Shown: piece by piece, positions 6,944 to 13,365 of the stretch
Layout: each line of letters opens with the position of its first letter
Numbering within the stretch: position 1 is the first letter of the stretch
From: Flavobacteriaceae bacterium
Lineage (GTDB): Bacteria; Bacteroidota; Bacteroidia; Flavobacteriales; Flavobacteriaceae
Length of the DNA: 13,365 nt
NCBI GenBank assembly: GCA_023262245.1
Contig: JALRDC010000052.1
Location: forward strand, 1-13,365
Reading direction: 5' to 3'
Program-made: the position numbers and the translations under genes
Notes under the pieces: model-generated
Seen by the model: the letters and a program-made list of their open reading frames with translations, nothing else
Told to the model about the DNA's origin: nothing
Database searches by the model: none

Positions 6944-8586
6944 TGGAACTACTCGATTGGATTGTCCTAATAAGCACCTTGACGTTTATTGTACTGTATG
7001 GTATTCGGAAAAACAACAGTCATAAAAACATACAAGAATATTTAAAAGGGGGCAATGAAGCCCGTTGGTGGACAGTTGGATTATCGGTAATGGCAACACA
7101 AGCTAGTGCCATTACTTTTCTATCTACGCCAGGACAAGCCTTTCATGATGGAATGGGATTTGTTCAGTTTTATTTTGGTCTGCCCTTTGCCATGCTTGTC
7201 ATTTGCCTGTTTTTCCTTCCAGTATATCATCGATTAAATGTATATACCGCCTATGAGTTTTTGGAAGAGCGTTTTAACATAAAAGTACGAACACTAACAG
7301 CAATTTTATTCCTTGTTCAAAGAGGGCTTGCTGCGGGAATTACTATATATGCCCCTGCAATTATCTTAAGTGTAGTTTTGGGTTGGGATTTAAAAGTCAT
7401 GGTATTTGTAGTAGGTGCTTTAGTAATTACCTATACACTAATAGGGGGAACTAAAGCGGTAAATGTGACACAAAAACAACAAATGTTTGTCATTTTTCTC
7501 GGTATGTTTATCGCCTTTGGTTTTATTCTCCAACGTTTTCCCGAAGGACTTTCCTTTTCAAAAGCGCTTCATATAGCAGGCAATGCGGGAAAGCTAAATG
7601 TTCTAGATTTCAGCATAGACTTAAACAGCCGTTATACCTTTTGGAGTGGCTTAACTGGAGGATTATTTTTAGCGCTTTCTTATTTTGGAACCGACCAGTC
7701 CCAGGTTCAACGTTATCTCTCTGGAAAATCGTTAAAAGAAAGTCAAATGGGACTCCTTATGAATGGCATTTTAAAAGTCCCCATGCAGTTTTTTATTCTT
7801 TTAGTAGGCATTATGGTGTTTGTTTTTTACCAATTTGAAGCGGCTCCAATTCATTTTAATCCTAAAGCTGTGGCTGTGGTAAAAAATTCTGATCAAGCCC
7901 TGGCATTTTCACGCTTGGAAAGTGAAAATCTAAATACCCAAAATGAACTAAAAAAGGCCTTGTTAGCATCCGCTTCCAAGCAAGAGATTTTAAACTTAAG
8001 CCAACAAGAACTGGATCAGCGAGAGCAAGCGCGTGTTTTGATAAACCAAGTGGCTCCAGAACAAGAAACCAATGATAAGGATTATGTTTTTATTTCCTTT
8101 ATTTTAGCCTACCTCCCCTCGGGAATCATCGGTTTATTGATCGCTGTTATTTTTTCTGCAGCAATGAGTTCCACCGCTTCTGAACTCAACGCTCTAGCCG
8201 CTACAACCACAGTGGATCTTTACCAAAGGAACGTAGGAGAAAAGTCAGCTGCTCACTTCGTTAAGGCTTCCAAAGGCTTTACTTTCGCTTGGGGATTAGT
8301 AGCAATACTCTTTGCTAGTGTAGGAAATTTGTTTGAAAACCTGATTCAACTAGTCAATATCATCGGTTCTGTTTTTTACGGAACCATCCTTGGTATTTTT
8401 TTAGTTGCGATATTTATTAAACACATCAAAGGAAAGGCTATTTTTTGGGCTGCAATTCTTTCTGAATTCTTAATTCTTCTCATCTTTTTTCAAGATGCAG
8501 TCAGCTTCTTATGGCTCAATTTAATTGGAGCCCTATTAACAGTTGGTTTCGGATTGCTTTTCCAAACCTTCTCTAATGAAAAATAA
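6943..8586 (+). CDS. Sodium:solute symporter (SSS family)
   Basis: The protein has 547 residues, in the usual range, with about 13 hydrophobic helices in the inner membrane. Family features include GLSVMATQASAITFLSTPGQAF (about 46-67), corresponding to the broken helix 1 of the LeuT fold, the TLIGGTKAVNVTQKQQ region, and SAAMSSTASELNALAATTTVDLY (about 405-427), where the MSSTASELN segment (408-416) corresponds to the Na2-site helix. A hydrophilic insert of about 80 residues, about 298-378, rich in Glu, Gln and Lys, separates two membrane helices. The substrate cannot be read from the sequence. Coupling to a secreted deacetylase suggests a sugar or a deacetylated amino sugar, which is inference. 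The start overlaps the preceding small frame by one base. Nothing resembling a strong terminator follows. Confidence 0.92.
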   Translation: MELLDWIVLISTLTFIVLYGIRKNNSHKNIQEYLKGGNEARWWTVGLSVMATQASAITFLSTPGQAFHDGMGFVQFYFGLPFAMLVICLFFLPVYHRLNVYTAYEFLEERFNIKVRTLTAILFLVQRGLAAGITIYAPAIILSVVLGWDLKVMVFVVGALVITYTLIGGTKAVNVTQKQQMFVIFLGMFIAFGFILQRFPEGLSFSKALHIAGNAGKLNVLDFSIDLNSRYTFWSGLTGGLFLALSYFGTDQSQVQRYLSGKSLKESQMGLLMNGILKVPMQFFILLVGIMVFVFYQFEAAPIHFNPKAVAVVKNSDQALAFSRLESENLNTQNELKKALLASASKQEILNLSQQELDQREQARVLINQVAPEQETNDKDYVFISFILAYLPSGIIGLLIAVIFSAAMSSTASELNALAATTTVDLYQRNVGEKSAAHFVKASKGFTFAWGLVAILFASVGNLFENLIQLVNIIGSVFYGTILGIFLVAIFIKHIKGKAIFWAAILSEFLILLIFFQDAVSFLWLNLIGALLTVGFGLLFQTFSNEK

Positions 8587-8859
8587 AGGAGTCATAAGAA
8601 TTCAAATCTTGTAAAATATCCTTAAAAAAGACCGAGCACTTCATTCATTTCACTACTTAGGCGCGATAACGGTTTTTAAAGAAAAGTACGGTTGGGCAAA
8701 CTACAGCAAGCTATGGGGCACACTTTTAAAAAGGTTAGCTTAACTTCTTAAAGAAGATGAAAAATTTAGGACTTTGATGAAATGGAGATCTACCGCCGAA
8801 TGGTGTTTAATGATAATTAAGTAAGTTTTAATTACATTTAATAGTTCAAAAGCTAAAAA
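8587..8859 (+). other. Spacer of 273 bases with probable decayed coding sequence
   Basis: No intact gene is present. In one frame, 8615-8743 reads ...ALHSFHYLGAITVFKEKYGW then ANYSKLWGTLLKRLA and a TAA. The same frame resumes after the stop as LLKEDEKFRTLMKWRSTAE and ends at 8824. In the next frame 8776-8820 reads DEMEIYRRMVFNDN and a TAA, which looks more protein-like than the in-frame version and suggests a frameshift. There is no ATG for the first piece. Amino acid composition is more protein-like than random AT-rich spacer, but I cannot name a family. The spacer separates the housekeeping-like cluster from the more AT-rich genes to the right. Confidence 0.3.
8833..8840 (+). promoter_or_regulatory. 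Possible -7 element for the TlpA-like/propeller pair
   Basis: TACATTTA matches the Bacteroidota -7 consensus TAnnTTTG at all but the last base. It lies 20 bases before the TTG start at 8860, and TTT at 8806-8808 lies about 24 bases upstream of it as a weak -33 candidate. Support is positional only. Confidence 0.2.
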
Positions 8860-9351
8860 TTGAAAAAGACAATCCTTTTTTCCATTTGTTTATTAATTCA
8901 ATGGAGTTGTCATACGGATTCTAAGGAAAGAAAAAACGTTTCTGATTTAGAATCGTTGCAGCAAAAAACTTTATTTATGGATTTAAGCAACAACACAGTG
9001 GATTTAACTGTTTATAAAGGAAAAAGGATTGTACTTAATTACTGGGCCACATGGTGCGGACCTTGTATTAAAGAAATGCCTAGACTAAAAAGAGCTGAAG
9101 AAATATTAGAAAGCCACAACTATACTTTTTTGTTAGTTTCTGATGAAACAATTTCTAAAATTTCTGAGTTTAAAATTAAAAAGAACTTTGACTTTAACTT
9201 TTTGAAATCTGTTAAATCGATTGAAACACTTGGAATTTATTCTTTACCTACATCCTATATTTTTGATGAAAATGGAAAAAAAATTGAAACCATTGTTGGA
9301 ACAATTGCCTGGGATTCAGAACAAATAATAAATAAATTAAAAAAAATATAA
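8860..9351 (+). CDS. TlpA-like thioredoxin-fold lipoprotein
   Basis: The protein has 163 residues. The signal MKKTILFSICLLIQWSC ends in a lipobox-like IQWSC (Cys17), so the mature protein is a lipoprotein on the periplasmic side. The thioredoxin fold follows: KRIVLNYWATWCGPC with the active-site pair C66/C69, FLLVSDE, and the cis-proline loop SLPTSYIFDENG (P130). This is the TlpA/ResA pattern of thiol-disulfide reductases that reduce Cys pairs in secreted proteins. The start is TTG: a TAA lies in frame at 8854-8856, and the first in-frame ATG is codon 40, which would remove the signal peptide. The gene lies one base upstream of the cysteine-bearing propeller lipoprotein, a likely operon partner and possible redox client. 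Confidence 0.85.
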   Translation: MKKTILFSICLLIQWSCHTDSKERKNVSDLESLQQKTLFMDLSNNTVDLTVYKGKRIVLNYWATWCGPCIKEMPRLKRAEEILESHNYTFLLVSDETISKISEFKIKKNFDFNFLKSVKSIETLGIYSLPTSYIFDENGKKIETIVGTIAWDSEQIINKLKKI

Positions 9352-9352
9352 T

Positions 9353-10552
9353 ATGAAAAAGAGTGCGGTTGTTTTATTGTTTTTAACCTTTTTTTCCTGT
9401 GCCAAAAATAAAATTGTAATAGAAGAAATTCCTTTTTCATATGAAAATAATAATGCACAGCCTAGTCTAGTATCCAGAAATGGTTCTTTGTCATTGTCAT
9501 GGATTTCCGCTGACGAAGAAAAAAAAGCATCCTTAAATTTTAGTCCATTCAAAGACGGAAAATGGAGTACCCCACTAACAGTAGCAACGGGCTCTGACTG
9601 GTTTATAAATTGGGCTGATTTTCCAACTCATGCAATAAATGGAGATTTACTTCTAACAAGCTACCTTAAGAAATCTGATACTGGTTTATATACTTATGAT
9701 GTTGTATTAAGTCTGCAAAAATTAAATGGAGAGAAAATAAAAGAAGACTTTGTTTTACATACGGATGGTGTTAAAGCAGAGCATGGTTTTGTTAGCATCA
9801 TTTCTAATCATGACAAAGGATTTTTTGTTTCTTGGCTGGATGGTAGAAATACGGTTGAGAAGGGACTTGACGGACATAATAAGCCGATGACCATCCGCTT
9901 TGCTGAAGTTACTAGTAGTGGAGATGTAATCAATGAAAAAGAACTTGATTCCGCAACTTGTGATTGTTGTCAGACATCAATAGGTCTTACTGAGGATGGT
10001 CCTGTAGTTGTGTATCGAGACAGAAGTGAGAAAGAGGTTCGAGATATCTATATTTCCCGAAGAATAAATGGTATTTGGGAAACTCCAACTCCTGTTCACA
10101 ATGATGGGTGGGTAATCAATGGATGTCCGGTAAACGGGCCTAAAGTAGCATCTAATTCAAATAATTTAGCTGTTAGTTGGTTTACGGTCTCTAACCAAAA
10201 ACCAATTGTAAATCTTTCTTTTTCAAAATCCAACGGAGATTCTTTCGGCAGTCCCATTAAAATTAACGACCTTGATGCTACAGGCAGAGTAGATCTCGTT
10301 TTTTTAAACGAAAAAGAAGTGCTGGTTAGTTATATTGAAGGTGATGATAATGGAACATTTCTGAGAATCAAAAAGGTTTCGATAGAGGGAAAAGTTTCAG
10401 CCCCAATTACGATTTCTAATATTGATGGAGGAAGAAATACAGGGGTTCCTCAATTAGAGATTTTCAATAACGAGCTATTTGTTGTTTGGACCGTTTTTGA
10501 AAATGAAAAAAATCAACTAAAGTCTGTCAAATTGAGTTCAGTGAACATCTAA
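9353..10552 (+). CDS. Sialidase-like beta-propeller lipoprotein with CDCC / GCPVNGP cysteine motifs
   Basis: The protein has 399 residues. MKKSAVVLLFLTFFSC is a lipoprotein signal with Cys16 as the lipid anchor. The mature part is a repeat-built beta structure with blade-like strands (SLSLSWISADE, FFVSWLDGR, PVVVYRDRS, LAVSWFTVS, VLVSYIEGDD, LFVVWTVFEN), resembling exo-alpha-sialidase propellers, and annotation pipelines may use that name. It lacks a clear run of Asp-box (SxDxGxTW) motifs, so sialidase activity is doubtful. Distinctive are CDCCQTS (C203, C205, C206) followed by GPVVVYRDRSEKEVRDIYISRR, and DGWVINGCPVNGP (C258). I recall the same signature in uncharacterised proteins of Proteobacteria and Bacteroidota. 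The four cysteines could form a metal site or redox-active disulfides. It starts one base after the TlpA-like gene. The function is unknown. Confidence 0.8.
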   Translation: MKKSAVVLLFLTFFSCAKNKIVIEEIPFSYENNNAQPSLVSRNGSLSLSWISADEEKKASLNFSPFKDGKWSTPLTVATGSDWFINWADFPTHAINGDLLLTSYLKKSDTGLYTYDVVLSLQKLNGEKIKEDFVLHTDGVKAEHGFVSIISNHDKGFFVSWLDGRNTVEKGLDGHNKPMTIRFAEVTSSGDVINEKELDSATCDCCQTSIGLTEDGPVVVYRDRSEKEVRDIYISRRINGIWETPTPVHNDGWVINGCPVNGPKVASNSNNLAVSWFTVSNQKPIVNLSFSKSNGDSFGSPIKINDLDATGRVDLVFLNEKEVLVSYIEGDDNGTFLRIKKVSIEGKVSAPITISNIDGGRNTGVPQLEIFNNELFVVWTVFENEKNQLKSVKLSSVNI

Positions 10553-10598
10553 AAAGTAAGCTTGAAAAACATCATTTTTAAAACTGTAAACTACAAAA

Positions 10599-11843
10599 AT
10601 GAAAATATTACCAAGACTTATTCAATTAGCCCCCTCCGACACACTTTCAATAAATAACTTAACACTTCAATTAGAAAGTAACGGTAAAACTGTTTACAAA
10701 TTTGGATTTGGACAATCTCCTTTTCCCATACCTAGACTAGTTCAAAATGCTTTAAAAAAAAATGCCTACCAAAAAGATTATCTGCCGGTTAAAGGACTTG
10801 ATACACTAAGAGATAAAATCGCAAACCACACGAATAAATTATTATCAACTAATTATTATACTGCTGATAATGTTTTTATTGGTCCCGGTAGTAAAGAATT
10901 GATTTATTTAGCTCAATTAGCCATTGATGCTCCCCTACTACTGCCCAACCCATCATGGGTTTCTTATGAACCACAAGCGAAAATTATCGGAAAAGAAATT
11001 CATTGGATTCCTACACAGGTCAATAAATGGAAATTAGAAGCTCAAGAGATCAGTTCCTATTTAGACCAACAAAAAATTAGCAGTGGAGTTCTTCTTTTAA
11101 ATTATCCCAATAATCCTACAGGACTTTCTTATTCAGAATCTGAGTTACTAGCTATTTCAGATATATGTAAAAAGTATAATCTCATTGTAATTTCAGATGA
11201 AATTTATGGTTTGCTCAATTTTAAAGGTCAATATTCTTCAATCGCCAAGTATTACCCTGATGGAACCATAATCTCAACGGGGTTGAGCAAATGGGCAGGA
11301 GCCGGAGGATGGAGATTAGGTACAATGATAATCCCTAACCATTTAAAGGAATTGTACAAACCCCTTCAAACTCTTGCTTCAGAAACTTTTAGTGCTGTGA
11401 GTGCTCCGATACAATTTGCGGCCTGTTCCGCCTTTGAAGGAGATTCTTTTTTGGAGGATTATAAAATTGCTAGTAGGTACATCTTGCAAACAATTGCTGC
11501 CTTCTGCTACAATAAATTAATTGAAGGAGGAGTAAAAGTTTTACCATCAGAAGGGGGATTTTATCTATTTCCGAACTTCACGGGCTTAGTAAAAACAACA
11601 AATTCAATATTATTTTGTGAAAAATTATTACAAGAAACAGGAGTAGCATTGTTACCCGGCACTTCATTTGGTCGTCCTGCTGAAGAATTGACTGTACGTC
11701 TCTGTTTTGTTGATTTTGACGGTGAAAGTGCCTTAAATCATTTTCAAAAATATAGCAGAATTAATACAACGGATTTTAATCTTTTATTTCCAAAAATAGT
11801 TAAGGGTATGGACGTTCTTATGCAATGGGTAGCAGCAAATTAA
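10599..11843 (+). CDS. Class I/II pyridoxal-phosphate-dependent aminotransferase
   Basis: The protein has 414 residues, normal for fold-type I aspartate/aromatic aminotransferases. It shows GFGQSPFPIP (36-45) near the N-terminus, YLPVKGLDTLRDKIA (61-75), the phosphate-loop GPGSKELI (95-102), NYPNNPTG (168-175), VISDEIYG with D200 and Y203 as pyridine-ring contacts, and STGLSKWAGAGGWRLG (226-241) with K231 as the Schiff-base lysine and R239 as a phosphate contact. It is cytoplasmic, with no signal peptide. All key residues are present, so it should be active; the amino donor cannot be read out. No biosynthetic partner is nearby. It lies 46 bases after the propeller gene, with no clear promoter between them, so it may be read from the same transcript. 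AT-rich codon use matches its left neighbours. Confidence 0.9.
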   Translation: MKILPRLIQLAPSDTLSINNLTLQLESNGKTVYKFGFGQSPFPIPRLVQNALKKNAYQKDYLPVKGLDTLRDKIANHTNKLLSTNYYTADNVFIGPGSKELIYLAQLAIDAPLLLPNPSWVSYEPQAKIIGKEIHWIPTQVNKWKLEAQEISSYLDQQKISSGVLLLNYPNNPTGLSYSESELLAISDICKKYNLIVISDEIYGLLNFKGQYSSIAKYYPDGTIISTGLSKWAGAGGWRLGTMIIPNHLKELYKPLQTLASETFSAVSAPIQFAACSAFEGDSFLEDYKIASRYILQTIAAFCYNKLIEGGVKVLPSEGGFYLFPNFTGLVKTTNSILFCEKLLQETGVALLPGTSFGRPAEELTVRLCFVDFDGESALNHFQKYSRINTTDFNLLFPKIVKGMDVLMQWVAAN

Positions 11844-11882
11844 AACACTTAGTCTTAAAAAAATCTAACTTTTTTATGTGTT
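11844..11882. terminator. Possible bidirectional terminator between convergent genes
   Basis: Immediately after the aminotransferase stop, AACAC (11844-11848) pairs with GTGTT (11878-11882), and an A-run at about 11857-11863 pairs with a T-run at about 11870-11875, leaving an uneven internal loop. It sits between convergent genes, where a terminator usable in both directions is expected. The stem is weak and GC-poor, so support is mainly positional. Confidence 0.3.
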
Positions 11883-11907
11883 ATCATAAACTTTAAAGCA
11901 GCTATAT

Positions 11908-12264
11908 TTAAAATACTGGCTTAGTTAAATTGGTATAAGCCCAATAGATTAATAAGAATTGAAGGAGTATTCTAAGCCAAAGAATCCAGGGAGATATTCC
12001 AAGACTATTGGCAGGGAAAAGCATATTCACATGGACTATTAAAAACACCATCAGCATTGCAATAATTCCCCAGAGGGCAAAACTTCTGGTTTGAGGAAAA
12101 AGAACTCCTATGCCTAAAAGAATTTCAGCGATTCCGCTTAAATAAATCAACAAATCATGGGCAGGTAAGAACTTGGGCATAAAGGGTCTATAAAAACCTG
12201 TATTGGTAAAATGTAAGATGCCTAAGAGGGTATATAATATACCCATGAAATAGAGTTGAAACAT
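11908..12264 (-). CDS. DoxX-like four-helix membrane protein
   Basis: The protein has 118 residues with four hydrophobic segments at about 5-20, 38-57, 64-83 and 92-110. Characteristic DoxX-family elements are GILHFTNTGFYRPFMPKFLP (15-34), then YLSGIAEILLGIGVLFPQTR and the third helix VFLIVHVNMLFP. The family is of small inner-membrane proteins; some members partner with quinone-linked or thiol oxidation systems, but most have no known role, and none is claimed here. The ATG at 12264 gives a full-length protein; an internal ATG at codon 7 is possible. It begins 9 bases after the stop of the FG-GAP repeat protein on the same strand, so the two are probably co-transcribed. Confidence 0.8.
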   Translation of the reverse strand: MFQLYFMGILYTLLGILHFTNTGFYRPFMPKFLPAHDLLIYLSGIAEILLGIGVLFPQTRSFALWGIIAMLMVFLIVHVNMLFPANSLGISPWILWLRILLQFLLIYWAYTNLTKPVF

Positions 12265-12273
12265 AAAAGAAAA

Positions 12274-13365
12274 TTAATTTGTCTTTTTTATAAACTTTCC
12301 GCCTTCAAACCACCAAATATCTGTTGTGCTTATTGTTTCGTAATCTTTTGAATCTGATGTATGTAATTCTAAAATATTATTTCCATCAAAATCTCCTAAA
12401 TATAGCCACTGAATCCATTGTTGATTGTGATTTTGATAATCAAAATTTTCATCAATATACTGTTCTGTAACATCAGTAAATGTATCAATATCATTTCTAA
12501 AAATCTCAATCATACCTTCGTAATACATCGTATTGGTACTAGCTATAATATCTAAATCACCATCGTTATCTATATCATGAAAAACGGCATCTATTAATAA
12601 ATCTTTTTTATGCGGAATATATCTTTTTGTTTTAGTAGTTAAATCATAAACAAAAGAACCATTATCACTTTGTTGTCCTCCTAATAATAATTCGATATTT
12701 CCGTTACCATCTAAATCTAAGGATTCACTTGTAAATTTATTTTTAACGTCTTCATTTGAAATATCGATAGGCGTAATTTTTAATCCATTTCCCCAATTAC
12801 CACCAGTATTGCCATCAAATTCGATAATTATAGATTGTTCTACTAAATCGCTTTTGGGTTCTATTAGTAGTATCTCCGAAATGCCATCCTTGTCTATATC
12901 AGAAGAAGTAACTGAATGAAAATAACCTTCATTAATTCCAAACTGATTGTTTAGTGTAATTTTATTAAAACTTCCTTTTGTGTCATTAATCAACATTATT
13001 GGATGTTCATTTGGTATGTAATTAGGTTGTTGAGAATCAGGACCTGTTCCAGAGAAGAATAGATCCATCCAACCATCATTATTCCAATCTCCAACAATGC
13101 TTTTTCTTGAATGTATTAATCCTTCAAATTTATCTTTATTTATTATATCTTCAATAAGATTCCCATTACCATCTCCAAGGTAAAATCTAAAGTTTCTTCT
13201 AATTCTATTCCCTAATATAGAATTTTGCTTATCAGAATCAGAGTGAATAACATCTAAATTCCCATCATTATTATAATCAAAGATTGCTAAATCTTCAGGA
13301 TAAAAATCATCCCAGGCATTTTGGTTAAAAAAATATGGTAATCTGTTTTCTATTGAATTTAAAGA
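12274..13365 (-). CDS. FG-GAP/VCBS repeat protein, C-terminal part (runs off the right edge)
   Basis: The frame is open from the window edge to the TAA at 12276-12274, giving 363 visible residues; the true start lies outside. It contains six Ca-binding loops of the D-x-[DN]-x-[DN]-G type: DYNNDGNLD (30-38), DWNNDGWMD (93-101), DIDKDGISE (156-164), DLDGNGNIE (217-225), DIDNDGDLD (264-272) and DFDGNNILE (325-333), each followed by a short hydrophobic strand. The spacing of roughly 40-63 residues fits FG-GAP/VCBS blades of an integrin-alpha-like propeller. Such proteins are secreted or surface-exposed and often bind ligands or carbohydrates in marine Bacteroidota. The C-terminus (WWFEGGKFIKKTN) lacks a recognisable type IX secretion sorting domain. 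An ATG at 13068 lies mid-loop and is not the start. The downstream partner is the DoxX-like gene. Confidence 0.85.
   Translation of the reverse strand, partial: SLNSIENRLPYFFNQNAWDDFYPEDLAIFDYNNDGNLDVIHSDSDKQNSILGNRIRRNFRFYLGDGNGNLIEDIINKDKFEGLIHSRKSIVGDWNNDGWMDLFFSGTGPDSQQPNYIPNEHPIMLINDTKGSFNKITLNNQFGINEGYFHSVTSSDIDKDGISEILLIEPKSDLVEQSIIIEFDGNTGGNWGNGLKITPIDISNEDVKNKFTSESLDLDGNGNIELLLGGQQSDNGSFVYDLTTKTKRYIPHKKDLLIDAVFHDIDNDGDLDIIASTNTMYYEGMIEIFRNDIDTFTDVTEQYIDENFDYQNHNQQWIQWLYLGDFDGNNILELHTSDSKDYETISTTDIWWFEGGKFIKKTN

Noticed and set aside
8744..8756. CTTCTT-A-AAGAAG hairpin as a terminator of the symporter operon
   Set aside because: It is short, lies 158 bases after the stop within the decayed coding stretch, and has no following T-run.
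9255..9552. Two minus-strand frames over the TlpA-like/propeller junction
   Set aside because: Both are opposite strongly supported lipoprotein genes and read as low-complexity Phe/Ser/Lys-rich complement of AT-rich sequence.
9353..10552. True exo-alpha-sialidase
   Set aside because: No Asp-box repeats or FRIP-like catalytic motif are visible; only the general propeller look is shared.
12274..13068. A gene starting at the ATG at 13068
   Set aside because: The frame stays open upstream to the window edge, and two further Ca-binding repeats lie there; this ATG falls inside a DWNNDGWMD loop.
1..13365. CRISPR array, transposon, tRNA or phage genes
   Set aside because: No regularly spaced direct repeats, intact transposase frames, terminal repeats or cloverleaf-like sequence were seen on either strand.

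Overview
The window looks like a chromosomal piece of a marine-type member of the Bacteroidota, most likely Flavobacteriaceae. Supporting signs are the low GC content, a ResB-like cytochrome c biogenesis protein of the flavobacterial ccsBA type, a secreted PIG-L deacetylase of about 800 residues, several lipoproteins with short signal peptides, matches to the Bacteroidota -7 promoter element TAnnTTTG, and few purine-rich ribosome binding sites. The assignment rests on protein families remembered, not on a database search.

Left part, 1-1367, minus strand: the N-terminal third of a ResB/CcsA-type cytochrome c maturation protein, followed in the same frame by a TAG codon and then by further clearly related coding sequence running off the window. 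Upstream of it is a small three-helix membrane protein. A 200-base divergent spacer holds a 9-bp inverted repeat and a -7-like element.

Centre, 1568-8586, plus strand: a tightly packed run of seven genes: Rossmann/DUF2520 protein, KdsC-type HAD phosphatase, Maf nucleotide pyrophosphatase, a lipoprotein of the kind often mislabelled 'septum formation inhibitor Maf', a secreted PIG-L deacetylase with a C-terminal amidotransferase-like fold, a 28-residue single-helix protein, and a sodium:solute symporter. Most junctions are overlaps (ATGA, TAATG) or gaps of a few bases. The last three genes are chained by overlaps and may form a functional unit: deacetylation of an extracytoplasmic substrate followed by sodium-coupled uptake of a product. 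The substrate is unknown.

Right part, 8587-13365: more AT-rich and accessory in character. It opens with a 273-base spacer carrying what looks like decayed coding sequence. Then come a TlpA-like thioredoxin lipoprotein (TTG start) and, one base later, a beta-propeller lipoprotein with a conserved-looking CDCC and GCPVNGP cysteine signature, followed by a class I/II PLP aminotransferase. Facing them on the minus strand are a DoxX-like membrane protein and the C-terminal part of an FG-GAP/VCBS repeat protein that enters from beyond the right edge.

The most interesting items are the TlpA/cysteine-propeller pair, the unannotated 28-residue membrane protein tied to the symporter, and the in-frame stop in the cytochrome c biogenesis gene. 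No rRNA, tRNA, CRISPR array or intact mobile element was seen.
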